Below, piece by piece: positions 52,915-62,407 of a DNA stretch of 64,000 bases. The position numbers and the translations under genes were made by a program. Numbering within the stretch: position 1 is the first letter of the stretch; the number at the start of each line of letters is the position of its first letter. Origin of the DNA: Bog-473 sp963766995 (lineage in GTDB: Bacteria; Actinomycetota; Acidimicrobiia; Acidimicrobiales; RAAP-2); assembly GCA_963766995.1 (NCBI GenBank), contig CAVYCE010000001.1:1-64000 (forward strand), given 5' to 3'. Under the pieces are notes generated by a model that had not been told where the DNA came from, made no database searches, and worked only from the letters and a program-made list of their open reading frames with translations.

Positions 52915-54552
52915 ATGAGACCGCTCCCCGAGCTGAGCCTCTCGTCCGGTTGGTTCTGGACCTCCGGCGTCGACGGCATTCTCCGGATGCAGGGCTGCGA
53001 CGACTGCGGCGAACTGATCCATCCACCCGTCCCCATCTGTCCCTATTGCCGGAGTCGTGCTTCCAAGCCGGTGGCCGTGTCGGGACGGGGTACGGTCGTC
53101 GGCTTCACGATCAACGAGCACCGCTGGCTGCCCGACTTCGATCCTCCCTACGTCATTGCCAATGTGGCTTTGGCCGAAGATCCTCGAGTTCACCTCACCA
53201 CCAACATCGTTGAGTGCGCGCCCGAAGACGTCACCATCGGCGCCGAGGTGCAGGTGAAGTTCGAATCTGACGAAGACGTGTGGATTCCCCTCTTCACCCT
53301 GACCGGGACCATCGATCCGGTTGATCGGGTGACAACTCCTCAACGCCCTCGGCCGCGGGCGCCTCTCAGCGAGGAGCGGTTCGAGCATCATTCGGTCTTC
53401 AGCGGAGTCGGCCGGTCCGCCATCGGCAGGCGGCTCATGATCGATCCGCTGTCGCTGACGGTCGATGCCTGCCTGGCCGCCATCGCTGACGCGGGCCTCA
53501 CCATTGAAGATATCGACGGCCTTTCGACCTATCCCGGTCCTGGGGGCATGGGCATGAGCGAAGGTGGCGTGACCGCGGTGGAGGAAGCGCTGCGGATCCA
53601 TCCCACCTGGATCAACGGCGGGATGGACATTCCCGGGCCTGGCGGTTCGGTCATCGCGGCAGCCATGGCCGTGGCGGCTGGCCTCTGCCGGCACGTGCTG
53701 TGTTTCCGCACCGTATGGGAATCCACCTACGGCGTACTGGCTGCTCGTCAGACGAGCGGATCCGGCGGCAACCAGCGAGTCTCGGGCATGCGGGAATGGA
53801 GCGCGCCCTTCGGCGCCATGTCGGCCGCCAACTGGATCGGGATGAACGCCACGCAATACATGCACCGGTACGGCGCCCCCCGGGAAATGCTGGGGCTGAT
53901 TGCCCTCAACGGCCGCGCCAATGCAGCACGCAATCCGAATGCCATCTATCGCGAACCGATGACGATGGACGACTACCTCTCGGCTCGACCCATCACGTCC
54001 CCATTCGGGCTGTACGACTGCGACGTGCCGTGCGATGCCTCCATCGCCGTGATCGTCTCCGCCGCATCGACGGCCGCTGATCTCCCCCAGCCCGCGGTAC
54101 ACATTGAGGCGGTCGGGACTCAGATTCTCGAGCGTGTCTCGTGGGATCAAGGGACGCTAACCCATGAACCGCAAGTCCTCGGGCAGTCAGCCCATCTATG
54201 GACCCGTACCGACCTCCAGCCGGCCGATGTCGACCTGGCACTGGTGTACGACGGCTTCACGTTCAACGCCATCTCCTGGCTCGAAGGTCTGGGGTTCTGT
54301 GGACTCGGTGAGGCCTACGACTGGCTGGACGACGGCCGACGCATTGCACTCGGCGGTGATCTTCCGGTCAATCCCCATGGTGGCCAGCTGTCCGAAGGGA
54401 GGACGCATGGTTTTGGATTCCTCTATGAGGCAGTACAACAGCTTCGCCATCAGGCCGGTGATCGCCAGGTAGTGGGAGCGAAGACGGCAATCGTCACCTC
54501 GGGCGGAGGGACACCCTCGGGGGTACTCCTCCTCACACGAAAGGACGCGTGA
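52915..54552 (+). CDS. DUF35 zinc-ribbon protein fused to a thiolase-like (Ltp2-type) aldolase domain
   Basis: 545 residues from ATG 52915. The first 140 form a DUF35 domain: a zinc ribbon CDDC...CPYC (residues about 28-44) and an OB fold. The remaining 390 are thiolase-like: IGRRLMIDPLSLTVDACLAAI near the start, GGSVIAAAMAVAAGLCRHVL at the place of the thiolase Cys, and NPHGGQLSEGRTHGFG at the end. No nucleophilic Cys is at the usual position, as in Ltp2-type retro-aldolases that cleave steroid side chains in complex with DUF35 partners. Here both parts share one chain. It would release a ketone or aldehyde plus acyl-CoA. Confidence 0.88.
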   Translation: MRPLPELSLSSGWFWTSGVDGILRMQGCDDCGELIHPPVPICPYCRSRASKPVAVSGRGTVVGFTINEHRWLPDFDPPYVIANVALAEDPRVHLTTNIVECAPEDVTIGAEVQVKFESDEDVWIPLFTLTGTIDPVDRVTTPQRPRPRAPLSEERFEHHSVFSGVGRSAIGRRLMIDPLSLTVDACLAAIADAGLTIEDIDGLSTYPGPGGMGMSEGGVTAVEEALRIHPTWINGGMDIPGPGGSVIAAAMAVAAGLCRHVLCFRTVWESTYGVLAARQTSGSGGNQRVSGMREWSAPFGAMSAANWIGMNATQYMHRYGAPREMLGLIALNGRANAARNPNAIYREPMTMDDYLSARPITSPFGLYDCDVPCDASIAVIVSAASTAADLPQPAVHIEAVGTQILERVSWDQGTLTHEPQVLGQSAHLWTRTDLQPADVDLALVYDGFTFNAISWLEGLGFCGLGEAYDWLDDGRRIALGGDLPVNPHGGQLSEGRTHGFGFLYEAVQQLRHQAGDRQVVGAKTAIVTSGGGTPSGVLLLTRKDA

Positions 54553-54652
54553 ACCACATGGTCACGAATGCGCCCAATCACCATTTCCTTCTGAGCGCGG
54601 CGGTACATTGATGCCGTCACCGAGCAGTGCACCCAATGGGAAGGAGGTCGGC

Positions 54653-55312
54653 GTGACCACCGAATCCCTCACCACCGAAAAACCGAGCGGTCCCCGATCG
54701 CGGAAGGGGGTCGAGACCCGGGCCCGTCTTGTGGTGGCAGCCAAAGAAGTCTTCGAGAATGACGGCTTCCTCGAAGCTCGGATTTCTGACATTGCCGAGC
54801 GCGCCGGACTCTCGCACGGTTCCTTCTATCACTACTTCGAATCGAAGGAAGAAGTCTTCCGTGAGGTGGCGCTCGGCGTCGAAGAACGACTGAGCGAGCC
54901 CATGCAGAGCGTCATCCTGGACCCGAAGTCATCGGCCAGTCCCTACGAGCGCATCCGCGAGGGCATACGTCGCAATTTGGAGAGTTACCGGGACGAAGCG
55001 CGCATCATGAATGTGATCGAGCAGGTATCCCGGTTCGACCCGGAACTAGGAGCCTGGCGTTTCGAGCGGCATCGCCAAGGTCTGGTCGAAGTGGCCAAAT
55101 CGATCGCCAGCCTGCAACGGCACGGATTGGTGGACGCAGGATTAGACCCGACGATCACTGCCGCTGCCCTGTCGTCAATGACCTACCGATTTCCTGAGCT
55201 GTGGTTTGTACAGGGGCTCATCGATTGCGAATTCGACGAGGGTGTCGAACAATTGACCATGCTCTTCGTCCGAGGACTCGGCCTCGACGAACGCGCTGGT
55301 GTCCCTTCCTAG
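54653..55312 (+). CDS. TetR-family regulator
   Basis: 219 residues from GTG 54653, which has AAGGAGG 5 bp upstream; the frame opens at 54608. ARLVVAAKEVFENDGFLEAR then GSFYHYFESKEEVFREV form the helix-turn-helix. The ligand domain has FDPELGAWRFERHRQG, as in KstR-type or FadR-like proteins. It sits between the DUF35-thiolase and GNAT genes. Best candidate for the regulon B factor. Its own promoter does not show a clear copy of the motif. Confidence 0.9.
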   Translation: MTTESLTTEKPSGPRSRKGVETRARLVVAAKEVFENDGFLEARISDIAERAGLSHGSFYHYFESKEEVFREVALGVEERLSEPMQSVILDPKSSASPYERIREGIRRNLESYRDEARIMNVIEQVSRFDPELGAWRFERHRQGLVEVAKSIASLQRHGLVDAGLDPTITAAALSSMTYRFPELWFVQGLIDCEFDEGVEQLTMLFVRGLGLDERAGVPS

Positions 55313-55315
55313 CTG

Positions 55316-55780
55316 ATGCCCCAAGTGGAGCTCCGACAAGTCGCGCTGGCCGATCCGGAAGTTGCTCCACTACTCGCCAACATGGCCGAGGTATATCACA
55401 CGCTCTACGGCGAGAACGATGAGATGGCCCATGCGGTCGCGCCGGAGTTTGATCCCCCATCCGGATGTTTCGTCATACTCCTGCATGGCGAGATGACCGT
55501 GGCCGGTGGCGGGTTTCGGCGCGTTGATGATCGAACGTGCGAAGTGAAGCGAATGTGGACCCACTCGTCCTACCGCCGAATGGGGTACGCGGCGCAGATA
55601 CTCGGGCATCTCACGGCTCGGGCCCGACAGGCCGACTATTCACGGCTGATTCTCGAGACCGGACCGCGGCAGCCAGAAGCAGCATCCCTCTATGTCAAGC
55701 TGGGACTGCAGAGAATTCCGACCTATGGTCGCTACCCCGAGGCCCTGGCCTTCGCCACGGACCTGGCATCGTCCCCTTAG
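55316..55780 (+). CDS. GNAT-family N-acetyltransferase
   Basis: 154 residues. RRMGYAAQILGHLTARAR is the acetyl-CoA motif A (Q/R-x-x-G-x-G/A). Substrate unknown. It starts 4 bp after the TetR stop, so it is translated with the regulator, and is convergent with the acyl-CoA dehydrogenase (overlapping by 4 bp). Confidence 0.88.
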   Translation: MPQVELRQVALADPEVAPLLANMAEVYHTLYGENDEMAHAVAPEFDPPSGCFVILLHGEMTVAGGGFRRVDDRTCEVKRMWTHSSYRRMGYAAQILGHLTARARQADYSRLILETGPRQPEAASLYVKLGLQRIPTYGRYPEALAFATDLASSP

Positions 55781-57063
55781 GAACTTGTTGTACGACTCCG
55801 CGGCACGTCTCGAAACGGAACATCCTTGTCAATCCGTCGCTCCCGTGGCATGCCGAGGACCCGCTCACTGATCACGTTCCGGGCCATCTCCGTGGTGCCA
55901 CCACCGATGCTGCCGACCTGCCGCATCAGAAAGTTGACGGCACTGTGTGCCGCCATTGAATCGCTGCTCCAAGCAGCGCCTTCGTCACCGGATACCTCCA
56001 GGGCCAGGGTGATGATCCGCTTGGCCGCGTCTCCCTTAAAGAGGCGGACAATGGCTGCCGCTTGATCCGTCCGCTTGCCGCCCTTGATGGCGTCACGAAT
56101 CCGCTCTGATAGCACTTTGTTCACTAACTCGATCATGCGCGCTTCGCCGACCAACTCCCGGATGGCGGGGTCGTCTAGCTGCCCGTTCACCTGCGCCACG
56201 GCAAACACGGCGCCGGCATCCATCGATCCGTGAATGACGCCGACGGGCTCCGTTACATAGGGCGAGCTGTACAGCATGCGCTCGTGAAACATCCACCTCG
56301 TCACGACGGTCCAACCGTCGTCGACGTCGCCGACCCGGTCGGTGTCAGGCACGACAACGTCGGTCAGGAACTCCTGGCAGAACTCCCTGGAGCCATTGAG
56401 CATCTCGATGCGATGCACCTCGATGTCGGGCTGATGGATGGGGAGCATGAAGACAGAGAGGCCACGATGCTTCGGCGTATCCCAGTTCGTCCGGGCCAGG
56501 CAAAGTCCCCAATCGGACCACCACGCGCCAGTTGTCCAGACCTTGGAGCCGTTCAGCACCCACTGCTCACCGTCCCGCACGGCCGTTGTCGTCGAGCCGG
56601 CCACGTCCGAACCACCACCTGGTTCGGACAGAAACTGCATCCAGAGCTCTTCGCCTCTCAGGATGGCTGGCAGGTGAGTCAGCTTCTGCTCTTCCGTTCC
56701 GAACTCGAGGATGACGGTGGCGCAAGGGGAAAGGGTCGGTACCTGAATCTGCAGCGGGTACTCGTGGCCCACGATCTCCTCGTTGAAGACACGTTGATGC
56801 TCGGGAGCCAGCCCTTGACCGCCGTAGGCCCGGGGGAAACAGATCCCGGCCAACCCGGCGTCATAGAGCATTCGCTGAATTTCTCTGCTCCGGGCCACCG
56901 CCGCCAGTTCGGCCTCTTCATCGACCGAGGCGCGGTCCATCCGTAGTTCCTCGGGCGATACCTGCCGCAGGTTGGCTTTGATGAATGCTCGAGCACGAGC
57001 TCGAAAACTCTCGAGGTCTTCCACTTCGCCCACGTTGCTCTCGTCAATCTTGAGGGCACTCAT
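55777..57063 (-). CDS. Acyl-CoA dehydrogenase, first of a pair
   Basis: 428 residues from ATG 57063, overlapping the stop of the upstream gene (ATGA). FLSEPGGGSDVAGSTTTA is the FAD signature. LGMPRERRIDKDVPF is the C-terminal tail. The base-carrying region GSIGGGTTEMARNVISERV has no Glu in the GEGT position, but a Glu follows in TTEMARN, as in FadE subunits of heterotetramers. It likely pairs with the next protein in an alpha2beta2 enzyme. Confidence 0.88.
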   Translation of the reverse strand: MSALKIDESNVGEVEDLESFRARARAFIKANLRQVSPEELRMDRASVDEEAELAAVARSREIQRMLYDAGLAGICFPRAYGGQGLAPEHQRVFNEEIVGHEYPLQIQVPTLSPCATVILEFGTEEQKLTHLPAILRGEELWMQFLSEPGGGSDVAGSTTTAVRDGEQWVLNGSKVWTTGAWWSDWGLCLARTNWDTPKHRGLSVFMLPIHQPDIEVHRIEMLNGSREFCQEFLTDVVVPDTDRVGDVDDGWTVVTRWMFHERMLYSSPYVTEPVGVIHGSMDAGAVFAVAQVNGQLDDPAIRELVGEARMIELVNKVLSERIRDAIKGGKRTDQAAAIVRLFKGDAAKRIITLALEVSGDEGAAWSSDSMAAHSAVNFLMRQVGSIGGGTTEMARNVISERVLGMPRERRIDKDVPFRDVPRSRTTSS

Positions 57064-58202
57064 GCCGCCACTCCCTCCCGGGCGGCCAGCAAGACGGCCA
57101 TGTGCTGTCGGTGCTGGGCCGGTGTGCCGTGAAGGGATCGGTTGACCGTGAAGCGGCGCAAGAACAGATGGAGGTCGTGCTCGAAGGTGATACCGATTCC
57201 TCCGTAGAACTGCACACATTCCTGCAGGAGGTCCGCGCCGAACTGCCCCACATAGGCCTTGGCAGCGCTCGCCAGCTCTTCGGCCGATGCGCTGGCATCC
57301 TCGACCGCCCGGCAGGCTGCGTCGCTCACGGCATGACTGGCTTCCAGCCAGGTCAGCATGTCGGCACTTCTGTGCTTGAGTGCCTGATAGGAGGCCAGCG
57401 GCCGTCCAAAGGAGTATCGGTCGAACATCCACTCCATTGTCATGTCGAAGCCGGCCTGCATGGCCCCCACTGCTTCGGCATTGAGAAGGGCAAGTGACTG
57501 CAGGAATTGCAGCATGACGTCACTTGAGGCCTCAGTCGGGTCACCAATCACGCTGTCGGCACAAAGTCGCACGTCTTTGAAGGACACATCACTGAACCGC
57601 CGCGAGAGGTCGACCGTCTCCATGGCTGTAACTGTCACGCCGTCGGCGTGAGTCGGCACCAATACCTGCGTCAGTCCCGAGTCTTCTCGCCCAGTGACGA
57701 GCAGGTGCGTCGTCTGTTCAGCCGATTCCACCGGACGGACCTCACCGTTGAGGATGACGTCATCCCCGTTTCGGGTGATGTGCACCGTCGGTTGACAGTG
57801 ACCGGTCGCTGATCCAACTGGGAATTGAGGTGCGCACCACGAAGCGACGGATGCACCGGCCATAATGCTCCCAAGGACCTCGGCCTGAGTGTGGTACCGA
57901 CCGAGCGTGGCAGCCACCACGTTGGTGGCCACCAGAGGTCCGGGTGCAGCGTGGCGACCGAACTCGTAGGCGATCAGACTGAGGTCGACCAGACCGGCAT
58001 CACTGATGGATCCGCCGCCGTGCTCCGGACCAACCAGCAACGATGTCCAACCCAGCTCACACCCCCGACGCCAGTAGTCCCCATCGAACCCGGCTGGGTC
58101 ATGACGCATACGTCGAAGGGCTTCCGGCGATGCATGTTCGATCAGGAACCGTTCTGATGTCTCGCGGAAGAACTCCTGGTCCTCACTTAACTCCACCAAC
58201 AT
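57060..58202 (-). CDS. Acyl-CoA dehydrogenase, second of a pair
   Basis: 380 residues from ATG 58202, overlapping the amidohydrolase stop. FAD and substrate region: QFPVGSATGHCQPTVHITRNGD. RRFSDVSFKDVRLCADS and FGRPLASYQALKHRSADM are ACAD segments; the typical EPDAGSD is replaced. ECVQFYGGIGITFEHDLHLF is the end. In steroid catabolism, pairs such as FadE28/29 form heterotetramers where each subunit lacks part of the active site. That fits both members here. Confidence 0.87.
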   Translation of the reverse strand: MLVELSEDQEFFRETSERFLIEHASPEALRRMRHDPAGFDGDYWRRGCELGWTSLLVGPEHGGGSISDAGLVDLSLIAYEFGRHAAPGPLVATNVVAATLGRYHTQAEVLGSIMAGASVASWCAPQFPVGSATGHCQPTVHITRNGDDVILNGEVRPVESAEQTTHLLVTGREDSGLTQVLVPTHADGVTVTAMETVDLSRRFSDVSFKDVRLCADSVIGDPTEASSDVMLQFLQSLALLNAEAVGAMQAGFDMTMEWMFDRYSFGRPLASYQALKHRSADMLTWLEASHAVSDAACRAVEDASASAEELASAAKAYVGQFGADLLQECVQFYGGIGITFEHDLHLFLRRFTVNRSLHGTPAQHRQHMAVLLAAREGVAA

Positions 58203-59464
58203 CAGATAGTGCCGACTCCAGCCGCCTCGTTGCGCGCCCGCCACGCACTTCGGCTCATGCGGGTGACATCAACATCAATTGCCCGGGCCCGCAGGGCACC
58301 CACCGTCGCATCCTCTTTCTTGGTGTGGGCAAACGGGTCCCAGTTGTAGAAGCGGCAGGCGTTCTCCCAGGTGATCTGGTGGACTTCGCTGTCGCTCACG
58401 CCGGCGTCCTGGAACTCCTTCCACGTGAACTCTGGCGATTCGGGCCATGTGGTGTCCGTGTGGGGGTAGTCACATTCCCAGGCGATGATGTCGATGCCGA
58501 TCCGGTCACGCAGCAACAAGCCCGATGGATCAGTGATGTAACAGGCCAGCATGTGGTCTCGAAACACCTCCGAGGGCAGCTTGCCGCCAAAATCACTGTG
58601 CAGCCAGGCCTGGTTTTGGTAGTGACGGTCGATTCGATCGAAGTAGAACGGAATCCATCCGATTCCGCCTTCCGATAGCGCCACCTTGAGATTCGGAAAC
58701 TTCCGAAGTGTCGGACCGAACAGCAGGTCCTGTGCGGTGATGGCGCTGATCTGGCAGGCCAGCACCATGAGGTGGTCGACCGGCGCTTCCTTGGGTCGCT
58801 GAATCACGGCAAAGCCGGCACCGATATGGAGCGATAGCACCATCGCCTCGTCCGAGATTGCGCCCAGCATGGGATCCCAGTAGCCCGACAAGAAGCTCGG
58901 GAAACCCTGTACATGAGGAGTCTCCAGGAAGCTGATCGACCGGCAGCCCTTGTTGGCGATACGGCGGACTTCAGCCACCGCGGCATCCACATCCCACATC
59001 GGCACGATTCCCTGCGGGATGAATCGACCCGGGTAGGCGCCGCACCACTCGTCGATGGCCCAATCGTTGTACGCCTGCAGCATGACAAGGGCGATTTCCT
59101 TGTCACTTGCTTCGGAGAAGGTGCGGGCATTCCACCCGGCCATGGTGGGAAAGCACATCGACCCGAGTACGCCGTTGGCATCCATGTCCCGCACGCGTTC
59201 GTGGACATCGAAACAGCCCGGGCGCAGCTCTGTATAGGTGCCGGGATTGAAGCCCCATTCTTCGGACGGCCACCCGACGGTGGCAGCCATGCCGAACGAT
59301 GTGCTGGTCTTCTCGCCTTGAAACACCCAACGGTCGATCCCGTCCTCGTTGACCACCTTCGGGGCATCGTTGATCCAACGCTTGGGCACATGATTCTCGT
59401 ACATGTTCGGCGGTTCGATCATGTGGTCGTCAATGCTGACCAAAATCATGTCTTCGAGATGCAT
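58202..59464 (-). CDS. Amidohydrolase family 2
   Basis: 420 residues from ATG 59464. DMILVSIDDHMIEPPNMYE and EGGIGWIPFYFDRIDR are nearly the same as in the enzyme at 30402; ECDYPHTDTTWPESP holds the Asp ligand. Overlaps the acyl-CoA dehydrogenase start by 1 bp (ATGA). Member of the minus operon from 62198. Confidence 0.9.
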   Translation of the reverse strand: MHLEDMILVSIDDHMIEPPNMYENHVPKRWINDAPKVVNEDGIDRWVFQGEKTSTSFGMAATVGWPSEEWGFNPGTYTELRPGCFDVHERVRDMDANGVLGSMCFPTMAGWNARTFSEASDKEIALVMLQAYNDWAIDEWCGAYPGRFIPQGIVPMWDVDAAVAEVRRIANKGCRSISFLETPHVQGFPSFLSGYWDPMLGAISDEAMVLSLHIGAGFAVIQRPKEAPVDHLMVLACQISAITAQDLLFGPTLRKFPNLKVALSEGGIGWIPFYFDRIDRHYQNQAWLHSDFGGKLPSEVFRDHMLACYITDPSGLLLRDRIGIDIIAWECDYPHTDTTWPESPEFTWKEFQDAGVSDSEVHQITWENACRFYNWDPFAHTKKEDATVGALRARAIDVDVTRMSRSAWRARNEAAGVGTI

Positions 59465-59495
59465 GCCGTCACTCTCCGTTCCCCTCACCCCACCG

Positions 59496-60695
59496 TCACG
59501 TCGTTCGAACGGGAAGTGTCTCCCAACCACGCACGGTGGACGTCTTGGCTCGCCGTGCCCGGTCGTAGTCAACTTCCCAATGGGAGAACCGCTTCAGCAC
59601 TTCGTCGAGGGCAATCCGACCTTCGAGGCGAGCCAACGCCGCACCCAGGCAGAGATGAATGCCATACCCAAAGGCCAGGTGGCGACCAACTTCGCGGTGG
59701 ATATCAAAACTGTCGCCATTTACGTAATGTCGATCGTCCCGGTTGGCCGACCCGTTCAACAGGACCATCACGCTGCCTTCCGGCACTTTCTGGCCGTGCC
59801 ACTCGACATCGCGAGTGACTGAGCGAGCCTGCACCGGTGAAGGGGACTCGTAGCGCAGGATTTCCTCGATCGCGTTGTTGACAAGTGAACGATCAGCCAC
59901 AAGCTCCCTCAATTGATCAGGGTGGTCGCTCAGCAGCTGTCCCGTGAACCCGATAAGGCGAGCCGTCGTCTCGTTCCCGGCACCAGCAAGCAGCGTCACG
60001 TATGTGAGGATCTCGTCACGGTGAAGTGTGCGTCTCGTGCCGGTCTCATCCTCAAACTCGCTGGTCAACAACTCGGTCATCAGGTCGTCCGAAGGGTGCT
60101 CGGACCGCCAGTCGATGTACTCCCCGAAGACTGAGGCCTGCGCCATGGCATCGATCGCCGCGTCAGATGGTGCACCTTCTTCAAGACGGAGGCTCTTGTC
60201 GATGTGTTCTCTGATGGCGACCTGATCCGCCTCTGGAATGCCCAGCAGCATGCCGATGGTCCGCATCGGCATGAACGCTCCGAGGTCGGCGATGAAATCG
60301 AAGCCGCCCTGGCCCACGAGCGGATCGAGAACTTCGGCACAGTATGCACGCACCTCACCTTCGAGCGCCTGCATCTTCTTTGGCGTGAAGACCCGTGAGA
60401 GGAGCGAACGATGCATGGTGTGCACCGGCGGGTCCTCCATGAGGATGATGCCCGGTGGGAGCTCGATATTGGCCTGGATGATCTCCAGGATCGACCCCTT
60501 GCCCGAAATGTATGTGCTCCAGTCCAGCATCGCCGCATCCACATCGGCGAAGCGACTCAGGGCGAAGAACTGGTACTTCTCGTTCCAATACAGGGGCGTC
60601 TCGTCGCGGAGCCGCTTCCAGATCGGATACGGGTTGGCGTCGATCTCGAAGTCGTAGGGGTCGTAATAGACGTCCTCTGGTGCGACGGCGGTCAC
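59496..60695 (-). CDS. Cytochrome P450
   Basis: 399 residues. LLAGAGNETTARLIG is the oxygen-binding helix, EEILRYE holds ExxR, and FGYGIHLCLGAALARLEGR holds the heme Cys. PPVHTMHRSLLSRVFTPKKM is the C-helix region. A soluble CYP close to steroid- or terpene-hydroxylating forms. ATG 60695, 15 bp after the ALDH stop. Likely oxidises the substrate of the aldehyde dehydrogenase or the amidohydrolase. Confidence 0.94.
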   Translation of the reverse strand: MTAVAPEDVYYDPYDFEIDANPYPIWKRLRDETPLYWNEKYQFFALSRFADVDAAMLDWSTYISGKGSILEIIQANIELPPGIILMEDPPVHTMHRSLLSRVFTPKKMQALEGEVRAYCAEVLDPLVGQGGFDFIADLGAFMPMRTIGMLLGIPEADQVAIREHIDKSLRLEEGAPSDAAIDAMAQASVFGEYIDWRSEHPSDDLMTELLTSEFEDETGTRRTLHRDEILTYVTLLAGAGNETTARLIGFTGQLLSDHPDQLRELVADRSLVNNAIEEILRYESPSPVQARSVTRDVEWHGQKVPEGSVMVLLNGSANRDDRHYVNGDSFDIHREVGRHLAFGYGIHLCLGAALARLEGRIALDEVLKRFSHWEVDYDRARRAKTSTVRGWETLPVRTT

Positions 60696-60710
60696 CGGTA
60701 CCTCCGCCGA

Positions 60711-62198
60711 CTAGCCGGCGGGCCAAGATACGGACTTGACCTCAAGGTACTGCTCGAATCCGGGCTTACCGTTCTGCCGCCCGATGCCACTCTGCTTGTA
60801 CCCGCCGAACGGCAGGTCCGGCCCATAGGGCGCACCGCCGTTGACGCTCACGCCGCCGGTGCGAATGCGCCTGGCCACAGCGAGTGATCGCTCCGTTGAT
60901 GCCGAGAACACACCTCCCGAGAGCCCGTACTGGCTGTCGTTGGCAATTCGCACGGCGTCGTCTTCATCCTCAAACGGGATGACCACCAGCACGGGACCGA
61001 AGATCTCCTCCTGGGCAATGGTCATGGAGTTGTCAACGTCGACGAAGAGAGTGGGTTCAACCCAGTAGCCCTTGCTGAACTCGTCGCCCGACGGCCGACC
61101 GCCTCCCACTGCCAGCGTGGCTCCTTCGGCCTTACCCTTCTCGATGTACCCGAGCACACGCTCACGCTGCTTGGCCGAGATGAGGGGTCCCATGATGACG
61201 TCTGGACGCTGCGGGTCGCCGTAGGGAACGGCGGCGAACAGCCCTTTGAGCATTTCGACGCCTTCGTCGTACCGCGACCGGGGCAGCAGCATCCGCGTCT
61301 GAATGGCACAACCTTGGCCAGCATGGAAACAGGCACCCATACCCATCAATGTGGCCAGACCGAGGTCGGCGTCCTCCAGAATGATGGTGGCGGACTTGCC
61401 GCCGAGCTCGAGGAAGACGCGCTTCATGGTGGCGGCGCCTTTTTCCATGATGCGGCGGCCGACTCCAGTCGATCCGGTGAACGAGATCATGTCCACCTTG
61501 GGTGACAGCGTGAGCTCTTCGCCCACCAGGTGATCCGACGACGTGACCACATTGACCACGCCAGCCGGGATGTCCGTCTTCTCGGCGATGATCCGACCCA
61601 GAAACGTGGCATTCCATGGAGTGTCCGGCGCCGGCTTCACGATCATGGTGTTCCCGGTGGCCAGTGCCTGCCCCACCTTGTGCAGGGTGACTTCAGTCGG
61701 GAAGTTCCACGGGACAATGGCCCCGACGACGCCCACCGGCTCGCGCCAGATGCGTCGGCAGTCGACGGCACCGGTGATGCCCAGGGCATCGGGGAGCACC
61801 GTCTCCCACTCGAATTCTTCGATCTGCTTGGCCGGCCAGGACATCGCCTCGGAGATCGGTGCGTCCAACTGTGGCCCGTTGGTGGTCATTCGCGGGCAGC
61901 CCACTTCAAGAATCAACTGCTCACGCAATTCTTCCTGCTCCGACTGCAGGGCCTCGTGCAGTTGTTCGAGGCACTTCTTGCGGAAGGCGTGGTTGGTAGA
62001 CCAGTCGGTCTCATCGAAGGCTCTCCTGGCGGCATCGATGGCCCGGTGCATTTCAGCCGTCGATGCGTCGGCCACGGAACCAAGTATTTCTTCGGTGGCC
62101 GGATTGATGTTCTCGAAAGTTTGCCCCGAATCGGCATCGACCAGCTTTCCGTCGATCAGCATGCGCTGCTCGGGGTTCACCTTCACTGCATCGGTCAC
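60711..62198 (-). CDS. Aldehyde dehydrogenase
   Basis: 495 residues from GTG 62198, with GGGGAGGAAA upstream. GSTGVGRRIM is NAD-binding, LELGGKSATIIL holds the general-base Glu, and GQGCAIQTRM holds the catalytic Cys. Opens the minus operon ALDH - P450 - amidohydrolase - two acyl-CoA dehydrogenases. It would oxidise an aldehyde, for example the one released by retro-aldol cleavage, to the acid. Promoter shared with the thioesterase and the regulon B operator at 62319. Confidence 0.94.
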   Translation of the reverse strand: MTDAVKVNPEQRMLIDGKLVDADSGQTFENINPATEEILGSVADASTAEMHRAIDAARRAFDETDWSTNHAFRKKCLEQLHEALQSEQEELREQLILEVGCPRMTTNGPQLDAPISEAMSWPAKQIEEFEWETVLPDALGITGAVDCRRIWREPVGVVGAIVPWNFPTEVTLHKVGQALATGNTMIVKPAPDTPWNATFLGRIIAEKTDIPAGVVNVVTSSDHLVGEELTLSPKVDMISFTGSTGVGRRIMEKGAATMKRVFLELGGKSATIILEDADLGLATLMGMGACFHAGQGCAIQTRMLLPRSRYDEGVEMLKGLFAAVPYGDPQRPDVIMGPLISAKQRERVLGYIEKGKAEGATLAVGGGRPSGDEFSKGYWVEPTLFVDVDNSMTIAQEEIFGPVLVVIPFEDEDDAVRIANDSQYGLSGGVFSASTERSLAVARRIRTGGVSVNGGAPYGPDLPFGGYKQSGIGRQNGKPGFEQYLEVKSVSWPAG

Positions 62199-62318
62199 CG
62201 TCTGTTTCCTCCCCGTCGTACGTGGCCCCATCGAAAGGGGCCATCGAATCAGAGCGTGACACACGCACCGACGCTCAAAATGACGCCTGCAGCGCCCTAC
62301 GGCGGAGGGTATCTGACT

Positions 62319-62334
62319 TTGACGTCGCCGTCAA
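62319..62334. promoter_or_regulatory. Regulon B operator between ALDH and thioesterase
   Basis: TTGACGTCGCCGTCAA, the exact reverse complement of the site at 52813. On the plus strand it could be a -35 box (TTGACG) 19 bp before TAGGAT. It lies 74 bp before the thioesterase start and 121 bp before the ALDH start. Confidence 0.65.
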
Positions 62335-62407
62335 AAATCACACTAGGATCGCCGCATCCGCTGCCCGCCTCTCCAATTTTTTTCCCGAGATAGCGCAAGG
62401 AGATTCG

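Noticed and set aside
52888..54150. A 420-codon minus-strand frame
   Set aside because: Antisense of the DUF35-aldolase gene; composition and lack of motifs show it is a shadow.
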